64,000 nucleotides of DNA. It comes from Brachyhypopomus gauderio (taxonomy: Eukaryota > Chordata > Actinopteri > Gymnotiformes > Hypopomidae). Where the stretch lies: the NCBI RefSeq assembly GCF_052324685.1, contig NC_135226.1, positions 19,048,973 through 19,112,972 on the forward strand. Direction: 5' to 3'. This document shows positions 44,749 through 55,653 of this stretch, in pieces; the first letter of the stretch is position 1, and every line of letters starts with the position of its first letter. The notes beneath the pieces are model-generated. The model ran no database searches and was not told the DNA's origin. It was given only the letters and a program-made list of their open reading frames with translations. Made by a program: the position numbers and the translations under genes.

Positions 44749-45592
44749 TGTTCCTGAGGTCTGGACTTCAACAACCACTCTACTTATTACCTCTATTTAT
44801 CTATGCACAAAGTTGAAGGAAAACAGCGGTCATTTGCGTATCTGCATCTCAGCGAATGATCTGTAAGCTAATCGATGCCCTGGGCTGGGCTGTCCTGCTG
44901 GGACCAGTTAGCAAACGTATCCTCAAATCGTCCGCATTTCCAGATGCATACAGGTTTCTCCTGCCCAGTGCAAAATAAAACGAGAGTCCAATGTTACAAT
45001 TCTATATATCGCTCATACGATATGTCGCTTGTGTTGTTTAGGCTGAGAGAAGACTCATTTTGTCTGTTGACAAACGATGAACGACGTCCCATCCTGCGTT
45101 TCCAGTATGTCCAGCTACTGGTTCCCAGTACGTGTGGCAGTCTTGGAGTCAGACAAGGCGAGGAGAGCAGACGGATCGAGCCAGACGGGATATTTTCCGT
45201 GTCTTCATGTTAAGAACTGAAATTAAATCACCCGAGTCCTTCACCACGCACACGTCGTCTCGTTCAAAGACTCATTTGTGTACATTTCCAGGAAAAAATA
45301 CATGAATAAATAAATAAAATCCCAGAAACAGCAGCTAAGCCACAATGTGTGAACTACAAAACCCGACCGGGCGGCACCCACCCTCCCAACCCCGCCTTGT
45401 ACCGAAGCAAAAACGTCTCAAACTAAAGCAAATATAGGAAACAAAGTGTGGAAGGCTTGTCCGCCCGAACATCGCCTCTCCCGGTACTGAATATCGGCTG
45501 GTCTCGCCGTCTTCATCCCCAGAAGCGTGTGACACGGGCGTGAAGGAAGGACGTGGGGCTCCGAATGGGCCGGGCTGCCGTGGACACCCCCA

Positions 45593-45593
<1 letters not shown>

Positions 45594-45662
<69 letters not shown>
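45594..45662. repeat. (CA)n microsatellite upstream of mark4
   Basis: Perfect CA repeat about 68 bp long in the presumed mark4 5' region. Confidence 0.95.
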
Positions 45663-45666
<4 letters not shown>

Positions 45667-45911
45667 CTCTTAAAGAGACAATTCGCCCATTCATTCCTGT
45701 GTAGCGTGATGGTAGTCTGCGCAGAGACGGGCCGCTACATGAGCAGGGGTTCCTGTAAACAACAAACAAAAATAAAAACATAAACTACCCGCTGTGAATT
45801 GACGTCACAGCCAGTTAATTCTCATCTTAACAACGTTGGTGTCATTTTGGATAAATGACATTAATAGCAGAAGACAGGTCTGAAAAGTGAGTTGCAGCTT
45901 TTGGGCGTTTT

Positions 45912-46035
45912 CCTGCTGGGGGAGGGGAGAGGAGGAGAGGAGAGGAGGAGGGGAGGAGAGGGGAAGAGAGGAGAAGAGGAGGAGGAGAGGGAGAGGAGGG
46001 GAGGAGAGGGGAAGAGAGGAGAAGAGGAGGAGGGG
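45912..46035. repeat. GGAGAG/GAGGAG purine tract
   Basis: About 120 bp of pure-purine repeats on the plus strand, including two copies of a roughly 40-bp higher-order unit. Confidence 0.93.
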
Positions 46036-48358
46036 AGTGGGAGTATCATACGGCGCAGGGTTAGGGAATTACGTCACGATCTTTATTCGTGTAATTAATT
46101 AGTAATTAATGTACTTATGCCTGTTTGTTCACGGTTTATAAAACTAGTTTTATCGTTTTGTGGCAATTGACAGCTCCTTGATTCCCCCAGCAGTAAAACG
46201 CTCATAGCTGCACCTCAGTTTGCATGAGAACGAACATCTCGATTTTCTTTGCAACAGTATTCTTCAAAACTACTACTTCCACCATGTTTCATTCATGAAA
46301 TTCTGAAACATCTGCGTGATTTTGGAGTCACGTCTTTCCCCCACACATCGACCTTTTCAACACGCCACCGTTGCATTCATGCATTAAACCCTGATAATGA
46401 GACATTTACATTGGACAGTTAGACTATAATTCTGACATCTTGTATTTCACAGCTCATCACCACCTCCGTATACCACTCACTATATATTTGTATTTGAATG
46501 TTTTGCTAAATTCAGTTCATTCGTTTTAAATTGATGTTTACAGATCATGTTGGTTTTTGCAAACTGGCTGAACGTGGATATCGGAGACAGAAGCCGTGTA
46601 AACATCTCATGTGAAGGGTTGATATAGATAATCACTTAGACTACAATATCCTAACTTTATTGTATCAGTACTACGAGAGAGCACAAACCGCCTTCAAATC
46701 GTGAATGGAAATGATGTTGTGATCGCCCTATGTGCTGTTTAGAGTAAAACGTGTTCTTGCACAGTTTATTATGAACTGTAACCTGACTCAACGCATAAAA
46801 GCTCGATAATTAGGCAATTAGTTCAATCGGGAGTTACAGCAGCGCAAACAACACACTGCGCAGCGCGTGGACTTATTTATTTATTATTCGATTTATTTGT
46901 TTATCTATTTATTTTTATACAGAGTAAATGCTTCAGCAGAATTTCCACCACATTTTAACAGTGAGCATATGTAATTTAATCGTTTAGTTTGAATGAGTTA
47001 AACTTTTTTTTATATGGTTGACTATGGTATGAAATGTTGAAAAAACACGTCATTTTGCTAGTTTTTTTCCTTATCGGATTTGGGGAGCACAGTGAATGAC
47101 ACTTTTAGCACATCAGCAGACCGAGCAAAGGGTTACTTTAATAGCACGTCACTGATTATACATAAAACACAGTAAATCACACCAGGGGGCGATATTAACT
47201 AAACAAACCATGTGAAGTAAGTCAGACATCTGATATGCAATCTGATACATCCAATATATAAAATAGGAGTTGTTTTTTAGATCAACTCTGGAATATTTAC
47301 ATACAATACCATGTGTAAAGAACTGAAGAGTGACGAAATCATTGTGGTTATCTGTGCAGACGCAGGACATTCATACGTCATCATTCATGATGATGACTTT
47401 AAGATCAAAGCACGGAATGCCGGGAAGAGTATTTAGAGCTGTAGTTCTGTTTAAATACCCTAGTAAAATCGAACCATTAATTATAGACTGCTGCATGTTT
47501 TTTTTAGCTTGACTCTGAACAATACAGGTCTATACTTTGAGGATAATTAGTACTGTAGCACTTGAATTAACCGAATGTAGTCTACTTTTACATAAATAGA
47601 GCATCATTTGGCAGAGAATTTTCAGGTTGACCAGAAAGTGACCAGACAGTACATTTATTCCTGCGTATTTTCATTTAGCCCCTGTACTGTGTAGAAAATG
47701 ACTCACCTAAAACTCAATTTACCCTATGCAATGGTGCATATTAGTGTATGAATAGGCCAGTCTTCACTCTGATAATAAAGTAATGGCAGTGATTCCTAGT
47801 TTGATGGAGAATATTTTTTTAATATTTTTGGACTTTCTGCCATTAAATGATTTATTGGGGACCAATAGAACCTAAAATTTTGTGAGGAATATAACAGCAT
47901 TTAACAGTCTGCAAACCTTGATGCTTAGTAGAGAGTGAAAATAGATGAGTCATAACTTTAAACCACCAACTGCTCCTAATGGCGCCATCTTATGGTCAAT
48001 AAGCAAAAATACAACACTGTAAATCTGGTGGCAGTACAGTCACTGAGAGAACTTTGGTTAGCAACACCAAACAAACACTGGATACAACCTGCCATGCTCA
48101 AATAACAGCCCCAGTTCTTCATGGCGTGGAAATGCATTTTGTCATTTGTCATTTTGGTCCATGTTGACATGTGATTGGTGTAGATTTGGTCAGTTGCATT
48201 TGCCATGTAGGATTGACTGTGGTTGACTGTGGAGGTCACTGAAGTTCAACCTATCCATCATCCTGTTTGGCTATTAAAGTTTAAGATCAACCAGTCTGGG
48301 GTTACTTCTGAGATCTTCACTGAGATGGCTTTATGACATGGTGTATTATGGTGGGCAT

Positions 48359-48516
48359 CAGGGCCGGAGTGGACCCCTTTTTCAGCCCGGGAGTTTCATG
48401 CCCAAATCCGGCCCAAAATAATTTTTTCCTCCCAATCGGCCCAAACTAGAGATTGATATGAGCCGGCCCATCCTCCCGAATCCTCCCGAATCTCCCGAGT
48501 AGCCACTCCGGCTCTG
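48359..48516. mobile_element. Complete 158-bp hAT-type MITE
   Basis: Ends CAGGGCCGGAGTGG and CCACTCCGGCTCTG are inverted repeats with one mismatch. A perfect 8-bp direct repeat GTGGGCAT flanks it (48351-48358, 48517-48524), the hAT hallmark. No coding capacity. Confidence 0.93.
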
Positions 48517-48539
48517 GTGGGCATACACCCACCACATAC

Positions 48540-48542
48540 ACA

Positions 48543-48637
<95 letters not shown>
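48540..48637. repeat. (CA)n microsatellite
   Basis: About 95 bp of CA directly downstream of the MITE. Confidence 0.96.
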
Positions 48638-48639
<2 letters not shown>

Positions 48640-50694
48640 CCTGCCAGTTTATTAGATACAGGACAACTGAGGACTGGAAAGTTACTGCCCGCTTTGACAA
48701 ATCCAGGACTCTTTATATTTTGTTCCTTGAAAAAACAAAGAACCCAAAATTGGTACAAGCAACAAGTCACCATTCTGGTGTGGGGAGCACTTTCCTGTCA
48801 TACATTAAGGCCCCAAAGACTCATATAGATACCGCTTCTGGCCAGGTTCATGTCTTCAGGGCTCAGATGGATACTGCCAGTACAATGATACATGAGATAT
48901 GAATATCACAGAATGGTTTAAACAGCAGTGAGCAGTGAGCTTACACAGCTTCAACAGATCTCAAATGTATCAAACATTTTTGTGCTGTGTAACTGGGTGA
49001 TGTTCTGGCCTTCAGTCTGATCCCACCATACTATTATGTCATTTCTGCAGGTAGGAGAGACCAGGGACAGTTGCACCAAGCTTTGTGTCAGCACCTTCAA
49101 CTCACAGAATGTTTGTTCTAGAGGTTTCAAATTTTCCCTTTTACACAAAATATGTCTACTGCAAATCGTGATGCTTCCAAGTTCTCCAGCTACATTGCAA
49201 AATTCATACATTGATGACAAATGCATCGTGTCGTGCTGTTACAACCCACCTTCCTACCTGGGGATGTTGTAACACACCTGGGTAAGTTGTAACAATGAAA
49301 TTTGAGACCACACCACGTGTGTATTCATTATTTGTGTGTACTTCAACACATCAGCATGTAGTAGAATCACCTGAATACAGACACGTTCATTTTAAAGATT
49401 TGTTCAGTAACAAAAACATCTTATTCTTAGGTATCGGTTCCTGTTCATACCAGTACAATATGCATATGAAAAAATAAAGACATAAATCCTGTATTGTCTC
49501 CCAGTCTAACACACCAAGTCCAACAAACCAATCTGCCCCTGTCAGATGCTCTGTGGGCCTGCCTCCTGTGCAGTCATCCAGAACTACAGTTCTGTTGCCC
49601 CAGTCTCGTGACCAGTCCACACGTCCTCCTGCCACTACACGCCAGACCCGGTAGCTGTCTTCACAACTGGTCCCGGAGGTTTTGTAATTTCTTGTACTAC
49701 CGTATCTGCTCAAAAACTCACTAGCGTGACAAGAGAAAAGTCAAGAGAAGGAAGAAGACGTTGGTGAACTACCAGGGAGTAAAAGAGGAAAAAGACACGA
49801 TGTTGAAGGTTAAGATCAAGTTTGTCCCTGCAGTGACAGATGAATTGGGGTTGTGACCCCTAAGCTGGAGAGAAATGGCTCCAACAGATCCAGTGAATGA
49901 CATCATCAATCCCAGAAGTCCTAGGAACAGTGAAAATACTGTGTCTCCCCCTCAATCTCTCAGGCCCTTCGTTTAATGCCTGACTGAGAGTTAAAGAAGT
50001 CCTTCCTCAGCTCTGAAAGCAATGTGTGTAAAGAGTATCACTTCGCTTGCACAGCTGATGAAGGACTTCTGTCAGAAACATCCTGTTTCTCTGGAAACTA
50101 CCTGTCTACCTCTTATGGTCATGAGCGTCTGGAGCTTTCGAAAAATGTGCAAAGCTGGCAAAAATGATCATGGCCAAAGCAGCAGATCTAGGTTATATTT
50201 GAGTAACATGGCAAATCAGATATGAACAGATATGCACAATACCTTTATCTTTATACCAGATAAAGAACTAACCTAGGTGAGTTATTTAATTTGTCATATT
50301 TGTCAAAACATATGACTAGTGATATACTTTTAATGAGATAGGAACACACTTAAAGACCCAGGCATTGTCCTAAGACTGACCCCTGTTATGTTTTGACTTA
50401 TATATCATATACTATTTTAAAATGACATGTAACTAACATCCTCATAATGCACAGTGAGCAGATTTTCAGTGCATATCCTGGCTGCACATGAAGACTAATG
50501 CTGGCCTGAAAAAAAGAGCATTTGTAATGCTGTAAACCTCAAACCTCTGTTGTGGCAAAACTTGGCTTCTAGTTTAACATGTCACTGGTGGGTTTTTTTC
50601 TAGACACAGGATCTATCATGAGTTTGAGTGTGCACGCACACACTTTGTGCTGACAGGAGCTCGTCTGCTCTTCTTTTTTTGTGTGTTGCTTAGG

Positions 50695-50732
50695 CACATT
50701 GACAACAGTTCAGCTTTACCACTGCCACATTG
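50695..50732 (+). other. Candidate 5' UTR exon of the LRR gene
   Basis: A consensus donor (TTG|GTAAGT at 50733) follows a possible acceptor or start region (TTGCTTAG at about 50687-50694). A good acceptor (TTTCCTCTCAG, ending 51193) sits 16 bp before the coding ATG, implying an untranslated exon and an intron of about 460 bp. The exon start is uncertain. Confidence 0.45.
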
Positions 50733-51209
50733 GTAAGTTTTACTTATTTGTATAAATATTTACTATGCTACGCATTGTTTACAAAACTAACACATAGTGT
50801 GTGATCAGTAGTATCAGAAATCTCCTGTAGAGATAAACACCACAACTGGAGGTATGGTGGGTCCATTCATATAAGACTGTAACCTCTCAGCATGACAAGA
50901 ATACTTAGAAGAATCACTAGAGGAATCATTAAAAGAATCAGAAGAATCATTAGACGAATCATTAGAAGTCAGACGGATGTGTAAAGGCAGTGATTTTACG
51001 CAGACTTTACAATGTCTTTACATTTATTCCATTCTCAAATGACACATTCTACTTGTCATAAAAAATACATAGTTTTAAAAATATTAGTTTTCTTTTTCAT
51101 TATCTTTATACATTCAATGTCTGTGTTATATTCTTTTGCTGACACGCTCTCACATGTAATGATACCAACTGTGTCTTGTCTGTTTCCTCTCAGGTGAAAG
51201 TGGTAAACC

Positions 51210-54200
51210 ATGCTTAGACTTTTGAGTATGGTAATGACTCTCGTCACAACTGCAGGAGCTTGTTTAGAGTCTTGTGAGTGTGTAGACAACGCCACCACCA
51301 TTACGTGCTACAACAAGAACCTTTTAGAGTTGCCTTTGCCTCTGCAAGGAACTAAGTACTTCTATGTTACTCATAATAAGATTCAAGCTCTTCCCAGTGA
51401 AGGACTGGAAGAATTGCAGGTCCTCGATCTCACAGGCAACCGCCTTAGTGAGTGGTTTGCTAATACTACCATTTTACCAGATATGAGAAGTCTTAACAAG
51501 CTTTTCCTAAGAGGAAATGAGCTCAGAACAATTATTGGTAGACAATTTCAGGAGCTAAAGAATCTCACCGTCTTGGACCTCAGTGAAAATAACATTGGCA
51601 TTCTCCCAAAAAAATTCCTACAAGGTCTAGACAAGCTTCAAATCCTTCTTTTGAGCTTAAACCAGATACACAGCCTGTCCTACACAGATTTTGAGGGGGT
51701 TCCTGCCCTTAGTGAACTGCACCTAAGTAGTAATTACATCGAAGTGATAGATAAGGGTGTATTTGAAAATTGCACCAATCTGAGAAAGCTTATCCTGTCC
51801 AACAACAATTTGAGAAGACTAGAAGAAGGGACGTTTAAAGGTGGACTGGGTCTCACTCACCTTGATCTCAGTAAAAACAGACTCATCACTGTACCTACTG
51901 ATGCCCTCAAAGACACACCCAATCTCACCAGCCTCTATCTTCAGAAAAATGCAATCACCTTTCTTCCTGGACATGCATTCTCTGTGCTACCTACATTAGA
52001 GAAATTGTACTTGAGCAATAATGCCATTAAAAGTTTACATGAGAATTCCCTGAGGGGTCTTCATCATCTTGGTGAACTTGATTTGAGTTCCAATCAGCTA
52101 AAGGACCTCCCCACACTACTGTTTAAAGATTTGAGGAAACTGGAAAGCCTAAATCTATATCACAACTCCTTGGTATCACTCCGTGAAGGCCTATTTACCA
52201 CACTGATCAAATTAAAAGAGCTACAGCTCGATAGAAATAATATTCAGACAATCCCAGAGGATCTATTTCATCCACTTTCAAAAGTCAGGCTTTTGCAGCT
52301 GGACAATAATCTCATCTCCGATCTCAACTCTTCTTTTGCAAAACTTAGAAGGCTTAGGCATCTTGACCTGAGCAATAACATTCTAACAAAAGTTTCAAAG
52401 GACCTTTTTCAGATGAAAGAACCTTTCCTTGACGATGCTGAACACTTCTCGTCATCAAGAGCCTCTGAACTCAGGGAGATCCATCTGAGTAGTAACCAAA
52501 TTGAGATCATAGATCAGGGTGCATTTGAACATTGCACCAGTCTCAGCAAGCTCATCCTGTCCAACAACAATTTGAGAAGTCTAGAGGAAGGAACTTTTAA
52601 AGGTGGACTGGGCCTCACTCACCTTGATCTCAGTAAAAACAGACTCACCACTGTACCTGCTGATGCCCTCAAAGACACACCCAATCTCACCAGCCTCCAT
52701 CTTCAGACAAATGCCATCACCTTTTTTCCTGGACATGCGTTATCTCAGCACTCTGCTTTAAAGAAATTAGACCTGAGCAATAATGTCCTTGTACATTTAG
52801 ATGAGGATTCTCTGAGGGGCCTTTTTCGTCTTAATGAACTAGATTTGAGTTTCAACCAGTTGCAAGATCTGACCCCAAGAGTATTTCAAGACTTGGGTGA
52901 ACTGGAGTCTCTTAATTTGAACCACAACTCCCTAGCATCATTTCCCAAAGGTTTATTCAGCAATTTGACTAAAATAAAGGCACTAAAGCTTCGCAGCAAT
53001 AACATTTTTGCCATTCTACCAGATCTATTTGAACCACTAACAAACCTCAAAGAATTACATCTGGACTATAACCACATCTCTGATCTTCCCTCGTCCACAT
53101 TTACAACACTTGGCCAGCTTGAGCTGTTCTATCTGAGCAACAACATACTGACAAAAATACCTAAGGGACTTTTTCACATGAAAGAACCATCCTCCGATGA
53201 CGCTGAAGACCTATCATCATCAAGAGCTTCTGAAGTCTGGGAGCTCCATCTGAGAAGTAACCAAATTGAGGTGATAGAGCAGGGTGCATTTGAAAATTGT
53301 ACCAATCTGACCAAGCTCTTCCTGTCCAACAACTCTTTGACAGGTCTAGAGGAAGGGACGTTCAGGGGTGCACTGGGTCTCACTCACCTTGATCTCAGTA
53401 AAAACATATTCGACACTGTACCTGTTGATGCCCTCAAGGACACACCCAATCTCACCAGTCTGTATCTTCAGAAAAACAAAATCTCATTTCTTCCTGGACA
53501 CGTGTTCTCTGTGCTACCTACATTACAGAAATTGGACTTGAGCTATAATGCCCTTATAAATTTAGACGAGGACTCCCTGATGAGCCTTTTTGATCTTACT
53601 GAACTGGACTTGAGCTTCAACCTGTTGCAGGAGCTGCCCTCGAGACTGTTTCAGGACTTGGGAAAACTGGAAATCCTCAATTTATACGGCAATGCTCTGG
53701 CATCTCTTTCTGAAGGTTTGTTCAACAACTTAACCAAATTAAAAGAACTACAGCTGGAAAGCAACAACATTGCTGTCATGCTACCAAAACTGCTCCACCC
53801 TCTGACAGAACTCAGAGAACTACAACTGGACAGCAACAGAATTGCTGAGCTTAACACGTCTTCATTCACAACAATGACAAAGTTGCAGAACCTTTATATT
53901 AGCAACAATGTTCTTCTGAGAATTCCCAAGTACTTTTTCCATAAAAATAAACATCTCAAAGAGTTACATCTGATGAATAACCACATCAACGTTCTTTCAA
54001 AATTTGCTTTCAGAGGCCTTAACCGACTCCAGTCTCTGAGCCTCAATAAAAACCATATTTCTGTCCTGCATGCCGAGCTACTGAGTGGTCTTTCTGATCT
54101 ACGGGAACTATGCCTCAATGATAACAGAATAAAGAGCCTGCCAACTGGATTTTTTGCTGGGCTTAAAAATTTGAGGACACTTGACTTGTCAAGCAATGAA

Positions 54201-54785
54201 CTGAGAATTTTGTCCAATGATGATTTCGCAGACCTGTCCACACTGAGAGAATTGCACCTGAGTTTCAATAACATTAACGAACTACCACAGAGCACGTTCA
54301 GATCTATGGGAAACCTGCGAGAGCTCTATCTGCAGAACAACAACCTGTCCATCTTACACCCAAGAGTGTTTTCCCCATTGATTTCTTTGCAAGAGCTTGA
54401 TCTGGAAAGAAACTACCTCTGTTGTCTAAACCCTTTGCTATTCCAAAGTTTGAAGAACTTAAGACATCTACACCTTAAATCAAATCGACTGGTGTCACTA
54501 AGGAATGGGACATTGGACACTCTGACAGCTCTAAGATCCATTTACCTAGGAGAAAACCCATGGGATTGTTCTTGCTCATATATTAGCCAATGGATTATTA
54601 AGAGCACAGAGTTGGTGAAGGACAATCCCACATGCTTTTCTGTGTTTGGAAAACGTCTTCATCGTGATATCTCAGTATTGCTACCACAGGGTTGTGTCAG
54701 TGTTGCCAGTTTCTCTAAATGTGTTCCACAAATGCTGATCTTAACAACGATTATAGTTTTCATCTCAAATGTTAACATCTTTTGA
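51210..54785 (+). CDS. Large secreted or GPI-anchored leucine-rich-repeat protein with triplicated LRR block
   Basis: 1191 codons in one exon. Residues 1-17 form a signal peptide (MLRLLSMVMTLVTTAGA). A Cys-rich N-cap (CLESCECVDNATTITC) is followed by about forty 24-residue repeats of the extracellular LxxLxLxxNxLxxLPxxxF type, and a C-cap with NPWDCSCSYISQWI, PTC and QGC. The last 17 residues (MLILTTIIVFISNVNIF) are hydrophobic with no cytoplasmic tail, which fits a GPI signal better than a signalling receptor. A block of about 255 residues occurs three times (corresponding bases 51852, 52614 and 53379). Copies 1 and 2 each end with an acidic insertion, MKEPxxDDAExxSSSRASE, at residues ~402 and ~657. 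Closest families by pattern are LRRC15, CPN2, GP5 and IGFALS-like proteins; no cytoplasmic TIR domain is present. Function unknown; adhesion or ligand binding is inference. Several N-glycosylation sites (NAT, NCT, NLT). Confidence 0.9.
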   Translation: MLRLLSMVMTLVTTAGACLESCECVDNATTITCYNKNLLELPLPLQGTKYFYVTHNKIQALPSEGLEELQVLDLTGNRLSEWFANTTILPDMRSLNKLFLRGNELRTIIGRQFQELKNLTVLDLSENNIGILPKKFLQGLDKLQILLLSLNQIHSLSYTDFEGVPALSELHLSSNYIEVIDKGVFENCTNLRKLILSNNNLRRLEEGTFKGGLGLTHLDLSKNRLITVPTDALKDTPNLTSLYLQKNAITFLPGHAFSVLPTLEKLYLSNNAIKSLHENSLRGLHHLGELDLSSNQLKDLPTLLFKDLRKLESLNLYHNSLVSLREGLFTTLIKLKELQLDRNNIQTIPEDLFHPLSKVRLLQLDNNLISDLNSSFAKLRRLRHLDLSNNILTKVSKDLFQMKEPFLDDAEHFSSSRASELREIHLSSNQIEIIDQGAFEHCTSLSKLILSNNNLRSLEEGTFKGGLGLTHLDLSKNRLTTVPADALKDTPNLTSLHLQTNAITFFPGHALSQHSALKKLDLSNNVLVHLDEDSLRGLFRLNELDLSFNQLQDLTPRVFQDLGELESLNLNHNSLASFPKGLFSNLTKIKALKLRSNNIFAILPDLFEPLTNLKELHLDYNHISDLPSSTFTTLGQLELFYLSNNILTKIPKGLFHMKEPSSDDAEDLSSSRASEVWELHLRSNQIEVIEQGAFENCTNLTKLFLSNNSLTGLEEGTFRGALGLTHLDLSKNIFDTVPVDALKDTPNLTSLYLQKNKISFLPGHVFSVLPTLQKLDLSYNALINLDEDSLMSLFDLTELDLSFNLLQELPSRLFQDLGKLEILNLYGNALASLSEGLFNNLTKLKELQLESNNIAVMLPKLLHPLTELRELQLDSNRIAELNTSSFTTMTKLQNLYISNNVLLRIPKYFFHKNKHLKELHLMNNHINVLSKFAFRGLNRLQSLSLNKNHISVLHAELLSGLSDLRELCLNDNRIKSLPTGFFAGLKNLRTLDLSSNELRILSNDDFADLSTLRELHLSFNNINELPQSTFRSMGNLRELYLQNNNLSILHPRVFSPLISLQELDLERNYLCCLNPLLFQSLKNLRHLHLKSNRLVSLRNGTLDTLTALRSIYLGENPWDCSCSYISQWIIKSTELVKDNPTCFSVFGKRLHRDISVLLPQGCVSVASFSKCVPQMLILTTIIVFISNVNIF

Positions 54786-54886
54786 TGGCTCTTAGCTTTT
54801 TTTATTAAAATCATGTACTATAGTCTCATGAGGCCAACAGCAATATAAAGTATCATTACCACTGAAATGTTGCGATTTGGCTTCAA

Positions 54887-54892
54887 AATAAA
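54887..54892 (+). terminator. Polyadenylation signal of the LRR gene
   Basis: AATAAA about 100 bp after the TGA at 54783-54785. Confidence 0.7.
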
Positions 54893-55092
54893 CAATTTGT
54901 GAACAACTTTAGAACACGTCTGGGAGAGTTTTCAAAATTGTTATTTTCAGTGATTACTGTTACCGGAAGAAGTCACAGCCAGAAGTACATAATCAGTGGT
55001 TGTATCTTAGTTCCTCTCAGAACATAACGCACACAGCTGATACAGGCATGTTTGCCCTCAAGCAGGAACACATTCACGCACGCATGTATGCT

Positions 55093-55123
<31 letters not shown>

Positions 55124-55653
55124 ATTTTTCTTTAGCCTATACATTAATGCTATTAATGTTAATGTTTTTGCAGACTTACTGATTTTTGCACAATAAATTG
55201 CAATTTCATATTATTGTAATGAGTAATTCCACTGGGTTAATACTCTTAGTAAACACTTAGGTAACACAAAAAAAAATTATACAGAAGCATTTAACAGTTA
55301 ATTTAAAAAGACGATTTTAACTATTTCTTCACTATTTCATATATTCATGGTATCCCTCCTATTCAACAAAATAGCATGAGGCTTTTTAAAGCTACAAGCT
55401 TTATTTAAAATGGACAATACGCAAATACAACATTCGTAATACACTGAGCATTTTACTGAACTCTACATTTCCCCACAAACGTCTACAAGGTCAGCCAGCA
55501 CACACACCACCTCTCCATCTATAAACGTGCATCGAAATGAATTTCAATTTTACAACCCATGAAATGAACAATAAAATAACCAACAATCTGTTTTAAATTG
55601 GCGCCTCTTCCTTCAGAGCTCGCAGGAGTAAACCTGTTTAAAGAGTGATACGT
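54893..55653. other. Intergenic / 3' UTR region between convergent LRR and zinc-finger genes
   Basis: Short CA tract at 55097-55118. A minus-strand AATAAA at 55400-55405 is a candidate end for the zinc-finger transcript. Nothing else seen. Confidence 0.55.

Larger units (their letters stand above)
44749..46050 (-). promoter_or_regulatory. mark4 5' region (5' UTR and probable promoter)
   Basis: CpG content is higher at about 45130-45560 than around it. The region carries a (CA)n tract at 45594-45662 and a GGAGAG-type purine tract at 45912-46035. No TATA box is convincing. Start site not determinable by eye. Confidence 0.35.
46051..50694. other. Intergenic region between mark4 and the LRR gene
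   Basis: Divergent genes flank this AT-rich stretch. Apart from a 158-bp MITE and a CA tract I see no coding exon or RNA gene. Confidence 0.55.

Noticed and set aside
51210-54785. Toll-like receptor
   Set aside because: No cytoplasmic TIR domain; the protein stops right after a hydrophobic tail.
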